Origin: Alphaproteobacteria bacterium
GTDB taxonomy: Bacteria; Pseudomonadota; Alphaproteobacteria; Sphingomonadales; Kordiimonadaceae
Reading direction: 5' to 3'
Assembly: GCA_021774695.1 (NCBI GenBank)
Contig: JAJFIU010000048.1
Coordinates: forward strand, 22,190 to 86,189
DNA length: 64,000 nt
Shown one piece after another: positions 51,056 to 58,619 of the stretch (position 1 is the first letter of the stretch; every line of letters begins with the position of its first letter). Both the position numbers and the translations under genes were made by a program. Under the pieces are notes generated by a model. The model ran no database searches. It saw nothing but the letters and a program-made list of their open reading frames with translations, and was not told where the DNA came from.

Positions 51056-52125
51056 GGTGCAGCCTCCGGTTTGGCGCATTTGGCGGCTTCAAAGCACAAG
51101 GCCGCTCCGCCCGCCGGAATTGTGCCGGTTTTGTCGAGGATGCCGTCAAGCCGCAGGTGCGCGATGGCAGGCGCGCTGCCACCCTTGCCGCCCACCGTTA
51201 CCAGCGTTACATGGTCAAACGAACTCGCCGAATTAGCGTTCTGGCTACCGCCGGTGGTGCCTAGAATGATATGATCCCGCCCGGCGCGTGTATGATATTG
51301 CATCTCGTGAAAATGGCCGTTGAGCAGCGTGTAGGGGCGGTCTGCCAGTGCGGCTTCAATTTTGCCGTATGCGTCCCAGCCGTCATTCATCCATGCCGGT
51401 TTATGCATAAACAGGAAGGTCCAGCGCACGTCCGGGTTTTCGGCGATGGCGCGGGTAAAATAAGCTGCCTGCTCGTCGCCGATTTTGCCGGTGATACGCT
51501 CGCGCATTCTGTAGTATTCGCCAGCACGCGCTCTTTCGTCTTCGCCGGCATCATGCAGTTTAATCGCCTCAACTCTAGCATCGAAAATTTCTTTCATGCG
51601 GGCATCGGTAAAGTCTTCGCTGTCCATAAACAAAAACAACACGTCGCGGTATACAAAGTGCGAGTAGCGCGGGCCGTAACGCTCGGCCCAGTGTTTGCGC
51701 ACTTCCGGGTGGGTCAGGTCGTGGTTGCCGCCCACGCGCACCAACGGCACGCCCATTGTGGCCGCCCGTTCATCGAACCAATCGAACTCGCGCTTGAAAT
51801 CTTCCCGGTCTGTGGTGCCGCCGTCGATCAAATCCCCGACGCTGACCACAAACTCGGGCCGCAGAAGCGCCAACTGTGCCGCCGCCACACTGAAGATGCC
51901 CTTGCGTTCGCCGCCGTTTAGGTCGGAGATAATAGCGAAGGTGAATTTGTCGTCTGCGGCATCCGCCGGAATGCTATCCCACGGGGTTGGTTCGCCGACA
52001 CTATGCTGGAAAGCTGGCAATGCGCCATCTTGCATCGGTGCGCAAGCCGTAAAAGCGAACAACATGCTGACTGCGATAAGCCAGTTCTGGTCTTTCACAT
52101 GCTGGGTGATTCTGCGCGTTATCAT
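51052..52125 (-). CDS. Metallophosphoesterase with tag-like N-terminus, probable lipoprotein
   Basis: 357 residues. N-terminus MITRRITQHVKDQNW resembles the DUF6090 tag, followed by LIAVSMLFAFTAC, a hydrophobic stretch ending in a lipobox-like FTAC (Cys28), so the enzyme is probably lipid-anchored on the periplasmic side. Calcineurin-like motifs: FAIISDLNGGE (first ligand motif with Asn where His is usual), VVSVGDLIDGG, RVGGNHDLTHPE, FLFMHKPAW and LLNGHFHEMQYH. So most metal ligands are kept and phosphoesterase activity is likely. Start overlaps the TGA of the seven-helix protein, stop overlaps the DUF6090 paralogue 3 start, both ATGA. Substrate unknown. Confidence 0.82.
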   Translation of the reverse strand: MITRRITQHVKDQNWLIAVSMLFAFTACAPMQDGALPAFQHSVGEPTPWDSIPADAADDKFTFAIISDLNGGERKGIFSVAAAQLALLRPEFVVSVGDLIDGGTTDREDFKREFDWFDERAATMGVPLVRVGGNHDLTHPEVRKHWAERYGPRYSHFVYRDVLFLFMDSEDFTDARMKEIFDARVEAIKLHDAGEDERARAGEYYRMRERITGKIGDEQAAYFTRAIAENPDVRWTFLFMHKPAWMNDGWDAYGKIEAALADRPYTLLNGHFHEMQYHTRAGRDHIILGTTGGSQNANSASSFDHVTLVTVGGKGGSAPAIAHLRLDGILDKTGTIPAGGAALCFEAAKCAKPEAAP

Positions 52126-52880
52126 GGTGAAAGTGCTCCTTTAATTAGGTTTATCCACACACCGCTGGAACCGATCGTGAAGATGCCGATTGTCATGACA
52201 AGACACACAAGGGTACCAATGATTGTGGCGGCATGAATGCGTTTAAGGGTGCGCATATCATAGAGCATTAAGGCGGTGACCAGCCCGTATTGGATGATAA
52301 TCCCCGCATTGATTTCGCGCGGTGCGCCCAAGACAGCTGCAAGGCGAAATGTGGCCGCTAACATCACCGCGACACCGGCCAACACGATATATCTTTTGTG
52401 AAAGCCGCCCTGCCCGCGCATGCGGTAAGCGAGTATGTACAAAACAACAAACCCCAGCAGGCTGGAAAACGACAGATACACCGCAAACTCTGGCGCGCTG
52501 ACGCCCTCGCTGATGCGCCGGGCGTAGGTTTCTAGTGTCACGAGCGTGCCGGATATAAGAACAGCAGCACCGAGCAGCGGGCTTAGCTTGCCAAGCCGCA
52601 TATGCAGCGCCACCTTCTTCTGTTGAATGTGCCGAGCCTGCAGGCACACAAGGCTGTACCAGCCGAGCATGATCAGCGCATGCACCGCGATGGTTAACGT
52701 GATTACGGGCGTGCGTTCGGGCACCACAATGGCGCGCCCGGCAAAACCCGCTACCACAATGATCAGCGATGCCAGCGCAAAATAGAAGAAAAACCGCTCT
52801 TTATTTTGACCTGCGGCAACTGCTTGCCCGCCGGTTTTTTTTTGCCGCCGCGTTATTCGGTTGTTTGGCTTCTTCCCCAT
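52122..52880 (-). CDS. Seven-helix membrane protein heading the DUF6090 operon
   Basis: 252 residues. A basic, soluble N-terminus (MGKKPNNRITRRQKKTGGQ) precedes seven hydrophobic segments: FFFYFALASLIIVVAGFAG, ITLTIAVHALIMLGWYSLV, LLGAAVLISGTLVTLETYA, AVYLSFSSLLGFVVLYILA, YIVLAGVAVMLAATFRLAAV, NAGIIIQYGLVTALMLYDM and TIIGTLVCLVMTIGIFTIG. Histidines occur in or next to helix 2 (AVHAL), after it (QARHIQ) and before helix 5 (FHKRY), somewhat like haem- or quinol-binding DUF2306-type proteins, but I cannot assign it. First large gene of the coupled operon; its stop overlaps the phosphoesterase start (ATGA). A 17-codon leader ends 6 nt before its ATG. Confidence 0.7.
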   Translation of the reverse strand: MGKKPNNRITRRQKKTGGQAVAAGQNKERFFFYFALASLIIVVAGFAGRAIVVPERTPVITLTIAVHALIMLGWYSLVCLQARHIQQKKVALHMRLGKLSPLLGAAVLISGTLVTLETYARRISEGVSAPEFAVYLSFSSLLGFVVLYILAYRMRGQGGFHKRYIVLAGVAVMLAATFRLAAVLGAPREINAGIIIQYGLVTALMLYDMRTLKRIHAATIIGTLVCLVMTIGIFTIGSSGVWINLIKGALSP

Positions 52881-52886
52881 GCGGAC

Positions 52887-52940
52887 CTACAGGTCTGTGC
52901 GCCAGCGCGGCGCGCCAAATGCTTTTGTGCTGTCTGTCAT
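52887..52940 (-). CDS. 17-residue upstream open reading frame
   Basis: MTDSTKAFGAPRWRTDL followed by TAG, with GGGGGACA just 4 nt before its ATG, a far better ribosome site than that of the following gene, whose ATG is 6 nt after this stop. It may be a short leader that loads ribosomes for the coupled operon. No attenuation-type codon run is seen. Confidence 0.45.
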   Translation of the reverse strand: MTDSTKAFGAPRWRTDL

Positions 52941-53030
52941 GATTGTCCCCCGACTATGACCCCGACCCAACTATTATGGTTGGGCAACGGGGCAAGAGAG
53001 TCAAGGTTTATGGGGGGTTCGTGCCTCTTG

Positions 53031-53299
53031 TCTACTCCCCGGACGCACGCCTGATCATACGCTCATAAAAGGCTACTGACCGGCCAAGACCTGCGACCGC
53101 AACACGCTCGTTGGTGCCGTGAAAGCCCGAGAATTGCTCAAGCGACATCACCACCGGCGTGAAGCGGAAGGTTTCCTTGATCACGCCAGCATAAAAGCGC
53201 GAGTCTGTTGCGCCAACCATAAGGTTGGAGGCAACCGCGGTAGGCCTGAAACCATCACCCAACAATTGGGTGATCAGTCCGTAGGCGGCACCGTTGATA
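53031..53299 (-). pseudogene. Duplicated 3' fragment of the M20 peptidase gene
   Basis: A 269-bp direct copy of 55036-55304, aligned without gaps at a constant offset of 2005 bp. It encodes the last ~87 residues of the peptidase, ending at the same TAG (GFHGTNERVAVAGLGRSVAFYERMIRRASGE). Roughly the first 125 nt at the stop-codon side look identical between copies; differences cluster in the remainder. There is no upstream coding part, so it is a pseudogene fragment. The two copies bracket the PAS_5 gene and pfkB. Confidence 0.9.
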
Positions 53300-53403
53300 A
53301 CCCTGCAAGTGTTTTAGATTTGCTGCGAATTAGTGGTGCAAGAGGCGCTTAACTTTATTCTGGAGAATCTATCAACTCGTCGTGGCGCAAGGTTTTCTGC
53401 ACC

Positions 53404-53859
53404 CTAGTTTCGGCTAACAGCGACCAAAAGCAGGCTGCAATGGCCGTCGCCCCACAAGGGTAATACTAGCCTGTTGTAGGCTGGCAGGCTGTCGTCTGCG
53501 CTCGCTGGTTGGTTATGGCAGTTTGGTGCTCCGCTTTCCACCGCAGCGCTGGCCTGCGAGCGTAAAAATTCAAGGGGGGAATAAAGGTCAACCTCGTCCA
53601 AAAATTTGTCACCGAGCGGCTTGGGCTGGTTTGCGGCTAGGTCTGCTCCGATATAAGCGAAGCGAAACCTTTCAGGCAGTATAAAAACCTCTATAAGCGC
53701 CAAACTGGGCGCAAGCTCTGGCAACGCCTCAAGCGACAGGTCGTCTGCAAAGGGCATCTCGGCGCTGCCGCGCAGCAAGCCCAACCAGTAAGCCTTGACC
53801 CGGTTGAGATCTGCAGCCAGTGTTGAAGGCAAGGCATAAGGCGTTAAAGGTGCAGGCAT
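53404..53859 (-). CDS. PAS_5-type PAS-domain protein
   Basis: 151 residues from ATG 53859 (AAGGA upstream at suitable distance). Pattern: LAADLNRVKAYWLGLLRGSAEMPFADDLSLEALPELAPSLALIEVFILPERFRFAYIGADLAANQPKPLGDKFLDEVD, then a helix with SQASAAVESGAPNCHNQPAS and final strands YNRLVLPLWGDGHCSLLLVAVS. This is the third PAS_5 paralogue and the shortest. The frame is open to 53907 but the added residues are unlike the family. It stands between the M20 pseudogene fragment and the divergent pfkB. Confidence 0.7.
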   Translation of the reverse strand: MPAPLTPYALPSTLAADLNRVKAYWLGLLRGSAEMPFADDLSLEALPELAPSLALIEVFILPERFRFAYIGADLAANQPKPLGDKFLDEVDLYSPLEFLRSQASAAVESGAPNCHNQPASADDSLPAYNRLVLPLWGDGHCSLLLVAVSRN

Positions 53860-53963
53860 GATGGGGAAATCCTTTTTTCTGTGCAGCAGGCGTAAGAAGC
53901 TTATCAAACTTTACCAGCAGCGTAAATGCGCATGGGTCCTGACCTTAAGTGATGGATAACACG

Positions 53964-54911
53964 ATGAAGAAAATTATAACGCTTACTGTTAATCCGGCCG
54001 TTGATATTTCTACGCGTGCTGAGCGGGTGATACCGGTGCGCAAGCTGCGCTGTGGCAAAGCGCGGCGTGAACCGGGCGGCGGCGGCATCAATGTTGCCCG
54101 AGTGCTGAAACGTTTAGGGGCGGAGGTCACGGCCCTTTTCACCGCCGGTGGCAGCACCGGTGACTTGCTCGGGCGTCTGGTGGCCGATGAAGGCGTAAAA
54201 AGCATTAGGGTACCAATAGCCGGGGAAACACGCGAAAATTTCACCGTGACCGAAACCGAAAACCTAAAGCAGTTCAGGTTTGTGCTTGAGGGGCCAATTT
54301 TGACCAAGGCCGAGTGGCAACGCAGTCTTGATATGCTGGCCGAGCATATGACTGCAGGAGGTTTTCTTGTTGCCAGTGGTAGTTTGCCTGACGGTGTACC
54401 AACCGGCTTTTATGCATCTGTCGCCAAAATCGCGGCGGAGTCTGGTGCCGGTTTCATTCTGGACACTGCGGGCGCAGCACTTGCCGGTGCGATTGGGCCC
54501 GGCATTAGTCTTATCAAGCCGAACCTCAGGGAGCTGGGGGATTTGGTGGTCGGGGACACGGCAACTGAAAGCGCTCAGATCGAAGCCTGCCGAGCGCTCG
54601 TGAGCGCGGGAAAAGCTGCGGCTGTTGCGCTAACGCTCGGCGCAGAGGGCGCGCTTCTGGTTACCAGTAACGGCGTTTGGCGCGCCCGACCTCCAAAGGT
54701 TGCGGCTTTAAGCGCGGTGGGCGCTGGCGACAGTTTCACCGCCGGTATGGTTTGGGGCATGGCTGCAGGGTGGCAAATTGAAAAAGCGTTTTCGCTCGGC
54801 ATCGCTGCGGGCGCGGGCGCCGCGCTCACCCCGGGCACCGAACTGTGCCATCCTGATGATGTTTGGCGTTTCGCGGACCAGATACACCTTGAAAGAGTTT
54901 CTGACCATTAA
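53964..54911 (+). CDS. pfkB: 6-phosphofructokinase 2-like PfkB-family kinase
   Basis: 315 residues from ATG 53964 (in-frame ATG at 53952 and GTG at 53949 possible). The ribokinase-fold motifs are EPGGGGINVARVLKRLG (N-terminal signature, substrate site) and SAVGAGDSFTAGMVWG (C-terminal signature with catalytic Asp in GAGDS). The opening KIITLTVNPAVD, GKLRC-like RKLRCGKARREPGGGG and the end LTPGTELCHPDDV match E. coli Pfk-2 very closely. It phosphorylates fructose 6-phosphate (or a close relative such as tagatose 6-phosphate) with ATP. Single gene, divergent from PAS_5, followed by a ~125-bp gap and the M20 gene in the opposite direction. Confidence 0.85.
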   Translation: MKKIITLTVNPAVDISTRAERVIPVRKLRCGKARREPGGGGINVARVLKRLGAEVTALFTAGGSTGDLLGRLVADEGVKSIRVPIAGETRENFTVTETENLKQFRFVLEGPILTKAEWQRSLDMLAEHMTAGGFLVASGSLPDGVPTGFYASVAKIAAESGAGFILDTAGAALAGAIGPGISLIKPNLRELGDLVVGDTATESAQIEACRALVSAGKAAAVALTLGAEGALLVTSNGVWRARPPKVAALSAVGAGDSFTAGMVWGMAAGWQIEKAFSLGIAAGAGAALTPGTELCHPDDVWRFADQIHLERVSDH

Positions 54912-55036
54912 CCATTGAGTTCCCATAAATTTATACTCTGTCAAATCCGGTTGGTTTCAACACCGCTGAACCTGCACCGAGTTTCATATGAAGTGGAGTG
55001 TTTCGGTTGGCGACCAGATGAGCTTACATTTGGTAT

Positions 55037-56497
55037 CTACTCCCCGGACGCACGCCTGATCATACGCTCATAAAAGGCTACTGACCGGCCAAGACCTGCG
55101 ACCGCAACACGCTCGTTGGTGCCGTGAAAGCCCGAGAATTGCTCAAGCGACATCACCACCGGTGTGAAGCGGAAGGTTTCCTTGGTCACGCCAGCATAAA
55201 AGCGCGAGTCTGTTGCGCCGACCACGAGGCTGGGGGCAACTGCAATAGGCCCGAAGGCATCACCCAGCGAACGGGTGATCAGTCCGTAGGCGGCACCGTT
55301 GATATCTGACGGCGCAGGCGGGTTATTGGGCGCGGCGTATATGGATACTTCAATGTCATCACCGGCCAGTTTTTTGGTGCGAGCGACGATCTCGTCAATG
55401 GTGTTGCGCGGGTGGATACGAAAGTTAATCAGGGCGCGGGCTTCCTGCGGCAGGATATTTTCTTTACTGCCGCCGTTGAACACGGTCGCCGCTGTGGTGG
55501 TGCGGTACTGGGCGGCCGAGTAGGCCGGTTCTGCGAGGCTGGCTTTTACCACAGGGCCAAACAACCACAGATTCGCCGCCGCCAGTCGCTGCATGAAGGG
55601 CATTTCACCGGCAATTGCGCGCAGGTTAGCCGCGTCCGCTGGGTCTATCTCGATGGGGAAAGGGTTTGACTGTACGTTGTCGACCGCGCGCGCCAATTTG
55701 CTGATCGCGGTGTCCGCCTTGGGTGTGGATGAATGGCCACCGCCGTCACGCGCCACCAATTCAAGCGTCAGAAAGCCTTTTTCCGCAAGGCCAACAACTG
55801 CCATGGGGCCATCGATAAAATCAAGAAAGCCTTCCAAAATTGTCAGGCCTTCATCGAGAATCCATTCAAACTTAATGTCTCGACTTGCCAAAAGATCAGC
55901 GATTTTCACCGCCCCGCGCTGGCCGCCAATTTCCTCGTCGTGGCCGAACGCCAGATATATATCCTGTTCGGGCTGGAAACCCTCGCTGGCCAGCCGCTCA
56001 ACCGCCTCCATCACCAGCACCACCGTTGATTTATTATCCAGCGATCCACGGCCCCAGATGAAACCATCTTCGATGGCCCCGCTGAAAGGTGGGTAGGTCC
56101 AAGTGTCTTCGGTACCGGGCTCGATCGGCACCACATCCATATGGCCAAGAAAGCCGATGGGGGTTTTGCCCGCGCCTTTACCGGGCCAGCGATAGAGCAG
56201 CGAATAATCGTTCACTGTCTCGCGCGACAGCGCCGTGTGCGCGTTAGGGTAGGTTGTCTCTAACCAGCTGTGAAACGCCAGAAACGCATCACCTTCGGTG
56301 CCGGCTGTCGGTGACCAGGAAATGGTTTTCATCTGAACCGATTGGCTCAAATGCTGTGCAATCATCGCAGTGTCATAATCCGGTGCGGCGGCTTCGGGCA
56401 CCTCCAGATACGGCGACGGAAGATCGCTCGCTCGCCAAACAGAAATACCCAACAACACCACAATAATCAGCGCCAACGCGCCTGCAAACTTGCCCAT
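55037..56497 (-). CDS. M20-family carboxypeptidase (yscS/CPS1-like)
   Basis: 486 residues, GGGGAGGGG before the ATG. N-terminal signal anchor GALALIIVVLLGISVW. Di-zinc motifs of the M20 family: FLGHMDVVPIEP, WGRGSLDNKSTVVLVMEA (bridging Asp), GHDEEIGGQRGAVKIADLL (catalytic Glu pair) and the C-terminal His in FSGFHGTNERV. A lid/dimerisation domain occupies ~205-330. Size and order resemble yeast carboxypeptidase S-like M20A enzymes or N-acyl amino-acid synthase/hydrolase PM20D1-like proteins, which act on hydrophobic C-terminal residues or N-acyl amino acids. Its 3' 269 bp are duplicated 2 kb downstream. The S9 gene lies 32 bp upstream on the same strand. Confidence 0.88.
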   Translation of the reverse strand: MGKFAGALALIIVVLLGISVWRASDLPSPYLEVPEAAAPDYDTAMIAQHLSQSVQMKTISWSPTAGTEGDAFLAFHSWLETTYPNAHTALSRETVNDYSLLYRWPGKGAGKTPIGFLGHMDVVPIEPGTEDTWTYPPFSGAIEDGFIWGRGSLDNKSTVVLVMEAVERLASEGFQPEQDIYLAFGHDEEIGGQRGAVKIADLLASRDIKFEWILDEGLTILEGFLDFIDGPMAVVGLAEKGFLTLELVARDGGGHSSTPKADTAISKLARAVDNVQSNPFPIEIDPADAANLRAIAGEMPFMQRLAAANLWLFGPVVKASLAEPAYSAAQYRTTTAATVFNGGSKENILPQEARALINFRIHPRNTIDEIVARTKKLAGDDIEVSIYAAPNNPPAPSDINGAAYGLITRSLGDAFGPIAVAPSLVVGATDSRFYAGVTKETFRFTPVVMSLEQFSGFHGTNERVAVAGLGRSVAFYERMIRRASGE

Positions 56498-56529
56498 AAT
56501 AACCCCTCCCCTTGGATATAAATTCTGGT

Positions 56530-58554
56530 TTATTTTTCGCTTTCCTCATCTTTGTCAGTCCCGGCTTTTTCGGCCTTAACCGGATAGACAAATTCAGCCT
56601 TGTCGGCGGCAAATAAATGCTCCCGGAACCAACTGAGCGCATGCTCGTTGATCGCGCGCCGTGTCCGGGGTGTAGAAGGACCGTGGCCCATATCGCTGTA
56701 GACGATCATCCGCGCCTCGACGCCCTTATCGAGCAACAGTTGCCGAAATTGGTAACCATTAGCAATCGGCACCCGTTGGTCGTTCTCGCCATGCTGCACC
56801 AACACCGGCGTTTTAGCGTTATCAATATAAGTTACCGGCGAGGTTTTGGCATAAACCGCATCGTCCGCCAGCGGTGTGGCGGCAAAATACTCAGTAGTGA
56901 ACTGGGTAATATCGGTGTTGTAATAATAAGTGCGCCAGTCGCTGATGCCTGCGCCCATGATGGCGGCGGTGCAGATATCCGAGTAGGTTGCCAGCATCGC
57001 CGAAATATGCCCGCCCTGGCTCCAGCCCAAACAGGCGACTTTATCGGGGTCAACTAACCCCTGCTCCACCAGCATTTTAACACCAGCAATAATGTCGCGG
57101 GCCGGGCCAATACCAAGATTTTTCAGGTTACTGGTCTGGAACGCCTCACCGTAACCAGCACTGCCACGGTAATTGGTTTGCAGCACCAGCGCACCCTCGC
57201 CTTCTGCTGCCAGCACTTCCGGGTGGTAGATGGAGCGCGAGCCCGACAGTAACGGCCGGTCGGTGCCCGTTGGTCCGCCGTGGGTGCGTACATACAAGGG
57301 GTAGCGTTTGCCCGCTTTGAAGCCAACCGGTTTGGTCAGCACGCCTTCAATCTCAAGGCCATTATCTGACTGCCATGTAATCAATTCTTTGGTCGGTTTA
57401 GCAATGTCGGCAACCTGGCTCGATAAATCCGTGAGCTTTGTGGTTTTGCTGCCAGTAGCCACCGTAATCTCAGCCAGTGTTTCACCGGTCACAGACAGAA
57501 ACGCCCGCGTCTTTCCATCATTTGCCATGCTAAAACCAAAGGCAAATCTATCTGGATCATCTAAACGCTTAACCTTACCGGATTTAATATTCATTCGAAA
57601 TAACCCAAGGCCAGTGCGAGCACTCGCGCCGAACAAAAGATCATTATCTGCGAACCAAAGAAGATTGGGGTCATATGTCGGCATATCGATGGTTTGTGCT
57701 GCGCCGCCTTCAGCACTGCGAATGACAATGTCCGAGAGTGTCGGAAAACCAGTGGCGTTGGTGTAAGCCAGCCTACCGCCGCCTGCATGCCATACGGGCG
57801 TTGATTTCACCCCGTAGTCACCGTCGATTAAATTCGGCTCGCCGCCCGCCGCATCCATTACATACAGGCGGCCTTTCAACAGGTCTGCCAAATGCGGGCT
57901 GGGCCAAGTGGCAAAGGCAATTTGCTTGCTGTCGGGTGAAAGCGAAAAACCGGTTACCGAAAAATCACGGCCTTTGGTCAACTGCTCCGGCTTGCCGTCA
58001 AAACTCATATCGGGGTTGAGCGCCACCCGCCAAATATGCTTGTAGCCGCCGTCCTCACGCACCACATTGTAGCTGCCGTAGCGCTTTTCGCGCGCCTCGA
58101 TCAGTTTCTTGTCTTCCGGTCCAGCGGCGAAATAGAGCGCGCTGCCGTCGGCTGCAAAGGTCAGGCTGCCAGCCCCTTTTATCTTAAATTCAGGCATCAT
58201 GGGTTCGCCGCCTGCCGCACGGATGAAACCAAGCTTGCCCTTGCGCATGAAAGCAATCCACTTGCTGTCCGCCGACCATTCGTAGTTGCCGACACTGTCT
58301 TCGCCGTGGGTCAACTGAACCGGTTCGCCGCCGCTTACTGCAACCACCCACAGCTGCGACATATCCTTGTCGTTTTTGAAATCGTTTTCAAACGTCAGAT
58401 ATGCCACATGGGAGCCGGACGGTGAAATTTCGGCATTGCGGCCGATTTTCAAATCCATAAACTGGTCCAGCAATGTGGGCTCAGGTTTGCTATCCTCGGC
58501 CCCTGCGCCAAATGGTGTAACCACCAACAATAGCGCCGCTAAAAGTGTTTTCAT
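56530..58554 (-). CDS. Exported S9-family prolyl oligopeptidase-like peptidase
   Basis: 674 residues with signal peptide LLAALLLVVTPFGAGA. N-terminal TolB/DPP-like propeller of WD-type repeats (VAYLTFENDFKNDKDMSQLWVVAVSGGEPVQLTHGEDSVGNYEWSADSKWIAFM, ... ARLLP-like). C-terminal alpha/beta hydrolase: LYVRTHGGPTG, nucleophile motif CLGWSQGGHISAMLATYSD, acid Asp in VLVQHGENDQRVPIANG and His in SDMGHGPSTPRTRRAI. This is the dipeptidyl- or acylaminoacyl-peptidase type, here periplasmic. It ends with a basic/acidic tail after KAEKAGTDKDEE. Downstream on the same strand (32 bp) lies the M20 peptidase, so peptides may be cut by one and trimmed by the other. Confidence 0.9.
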   Translation of the reverse strand: MKTLLAALLLVVTPFGAGAEDSKPEPTLLDQFMDLKIGRNAEISPSGSHVAYLTFENDFKNDKDMSQLWVVAVSGGEPVQLTHGEDSVGNYEWSADSKWIAFMRKGKLGFIRAAGGEPMMPEFKIKGAGSLTFAADGSALYFAAGPEDKKLIEAREKRYGSYNVVREDGGYKHIWRVALNPDMSFDGKPEQLTKGRDFSVTGFSLSPDSKQIAFATWPSPHLADLLKGRLYVMDAAGGEPNLIDGDYGVKSTPVWHAGGGRLAYTNATGFPTLSDIVIRSAEGGAAQTIDMPTYDPNLLWFADNDLLFGASARTGLGLFRMNIKSGKVKRLDDPDRFAFGFSMANDGKTRAFLSVTGETLAEITVATGSKTTKLTDLSSQVADIAKPTKELITWQSDNGLEIEGVLTKPVGFKAGKRYPLYVRTHGGPTGTDRPLLSGSRSIYHPEVLAAEGEGALVLQTNYRGSAGYGEAFQTSNLKNLGIGPARDIIAGVKMLVEQGLVDPDKVACLGWSQGGHISAMLATYSDICTAAIMGAGISDWRTYYYNTDITQFTTEYFAATPLADDAVYAKTSPVTYIDNAKTPVLVQHGENDQRVPIANGYQFRQLLLDKGVEARMIVYSDMGHGPSTPRTRRAINEHALSWFREHLFAADKAEFVYPVKAEKAGTDKDEESEK

Positions 58555-58619
58555 CGTAGCCCTCCCGAATTTCGTGACTTACCGTTAAATAGGTGTTCCT
58601 TGATCGTGGCTTACCGCCG

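Noticed and set aside
50441..51274. Open frame of ~277 codons on the plus strand across two operon genes
   Set aside because: It runs antisense through the DUF6090-like and phosphoesterase genes, whose motifs and overlaps are clear; no ribosome site.
53032..53265. Possible independent small gene
   Set aside because: It is the duplicated 3' part of the M20 peptidase gene and has no start region of its own.
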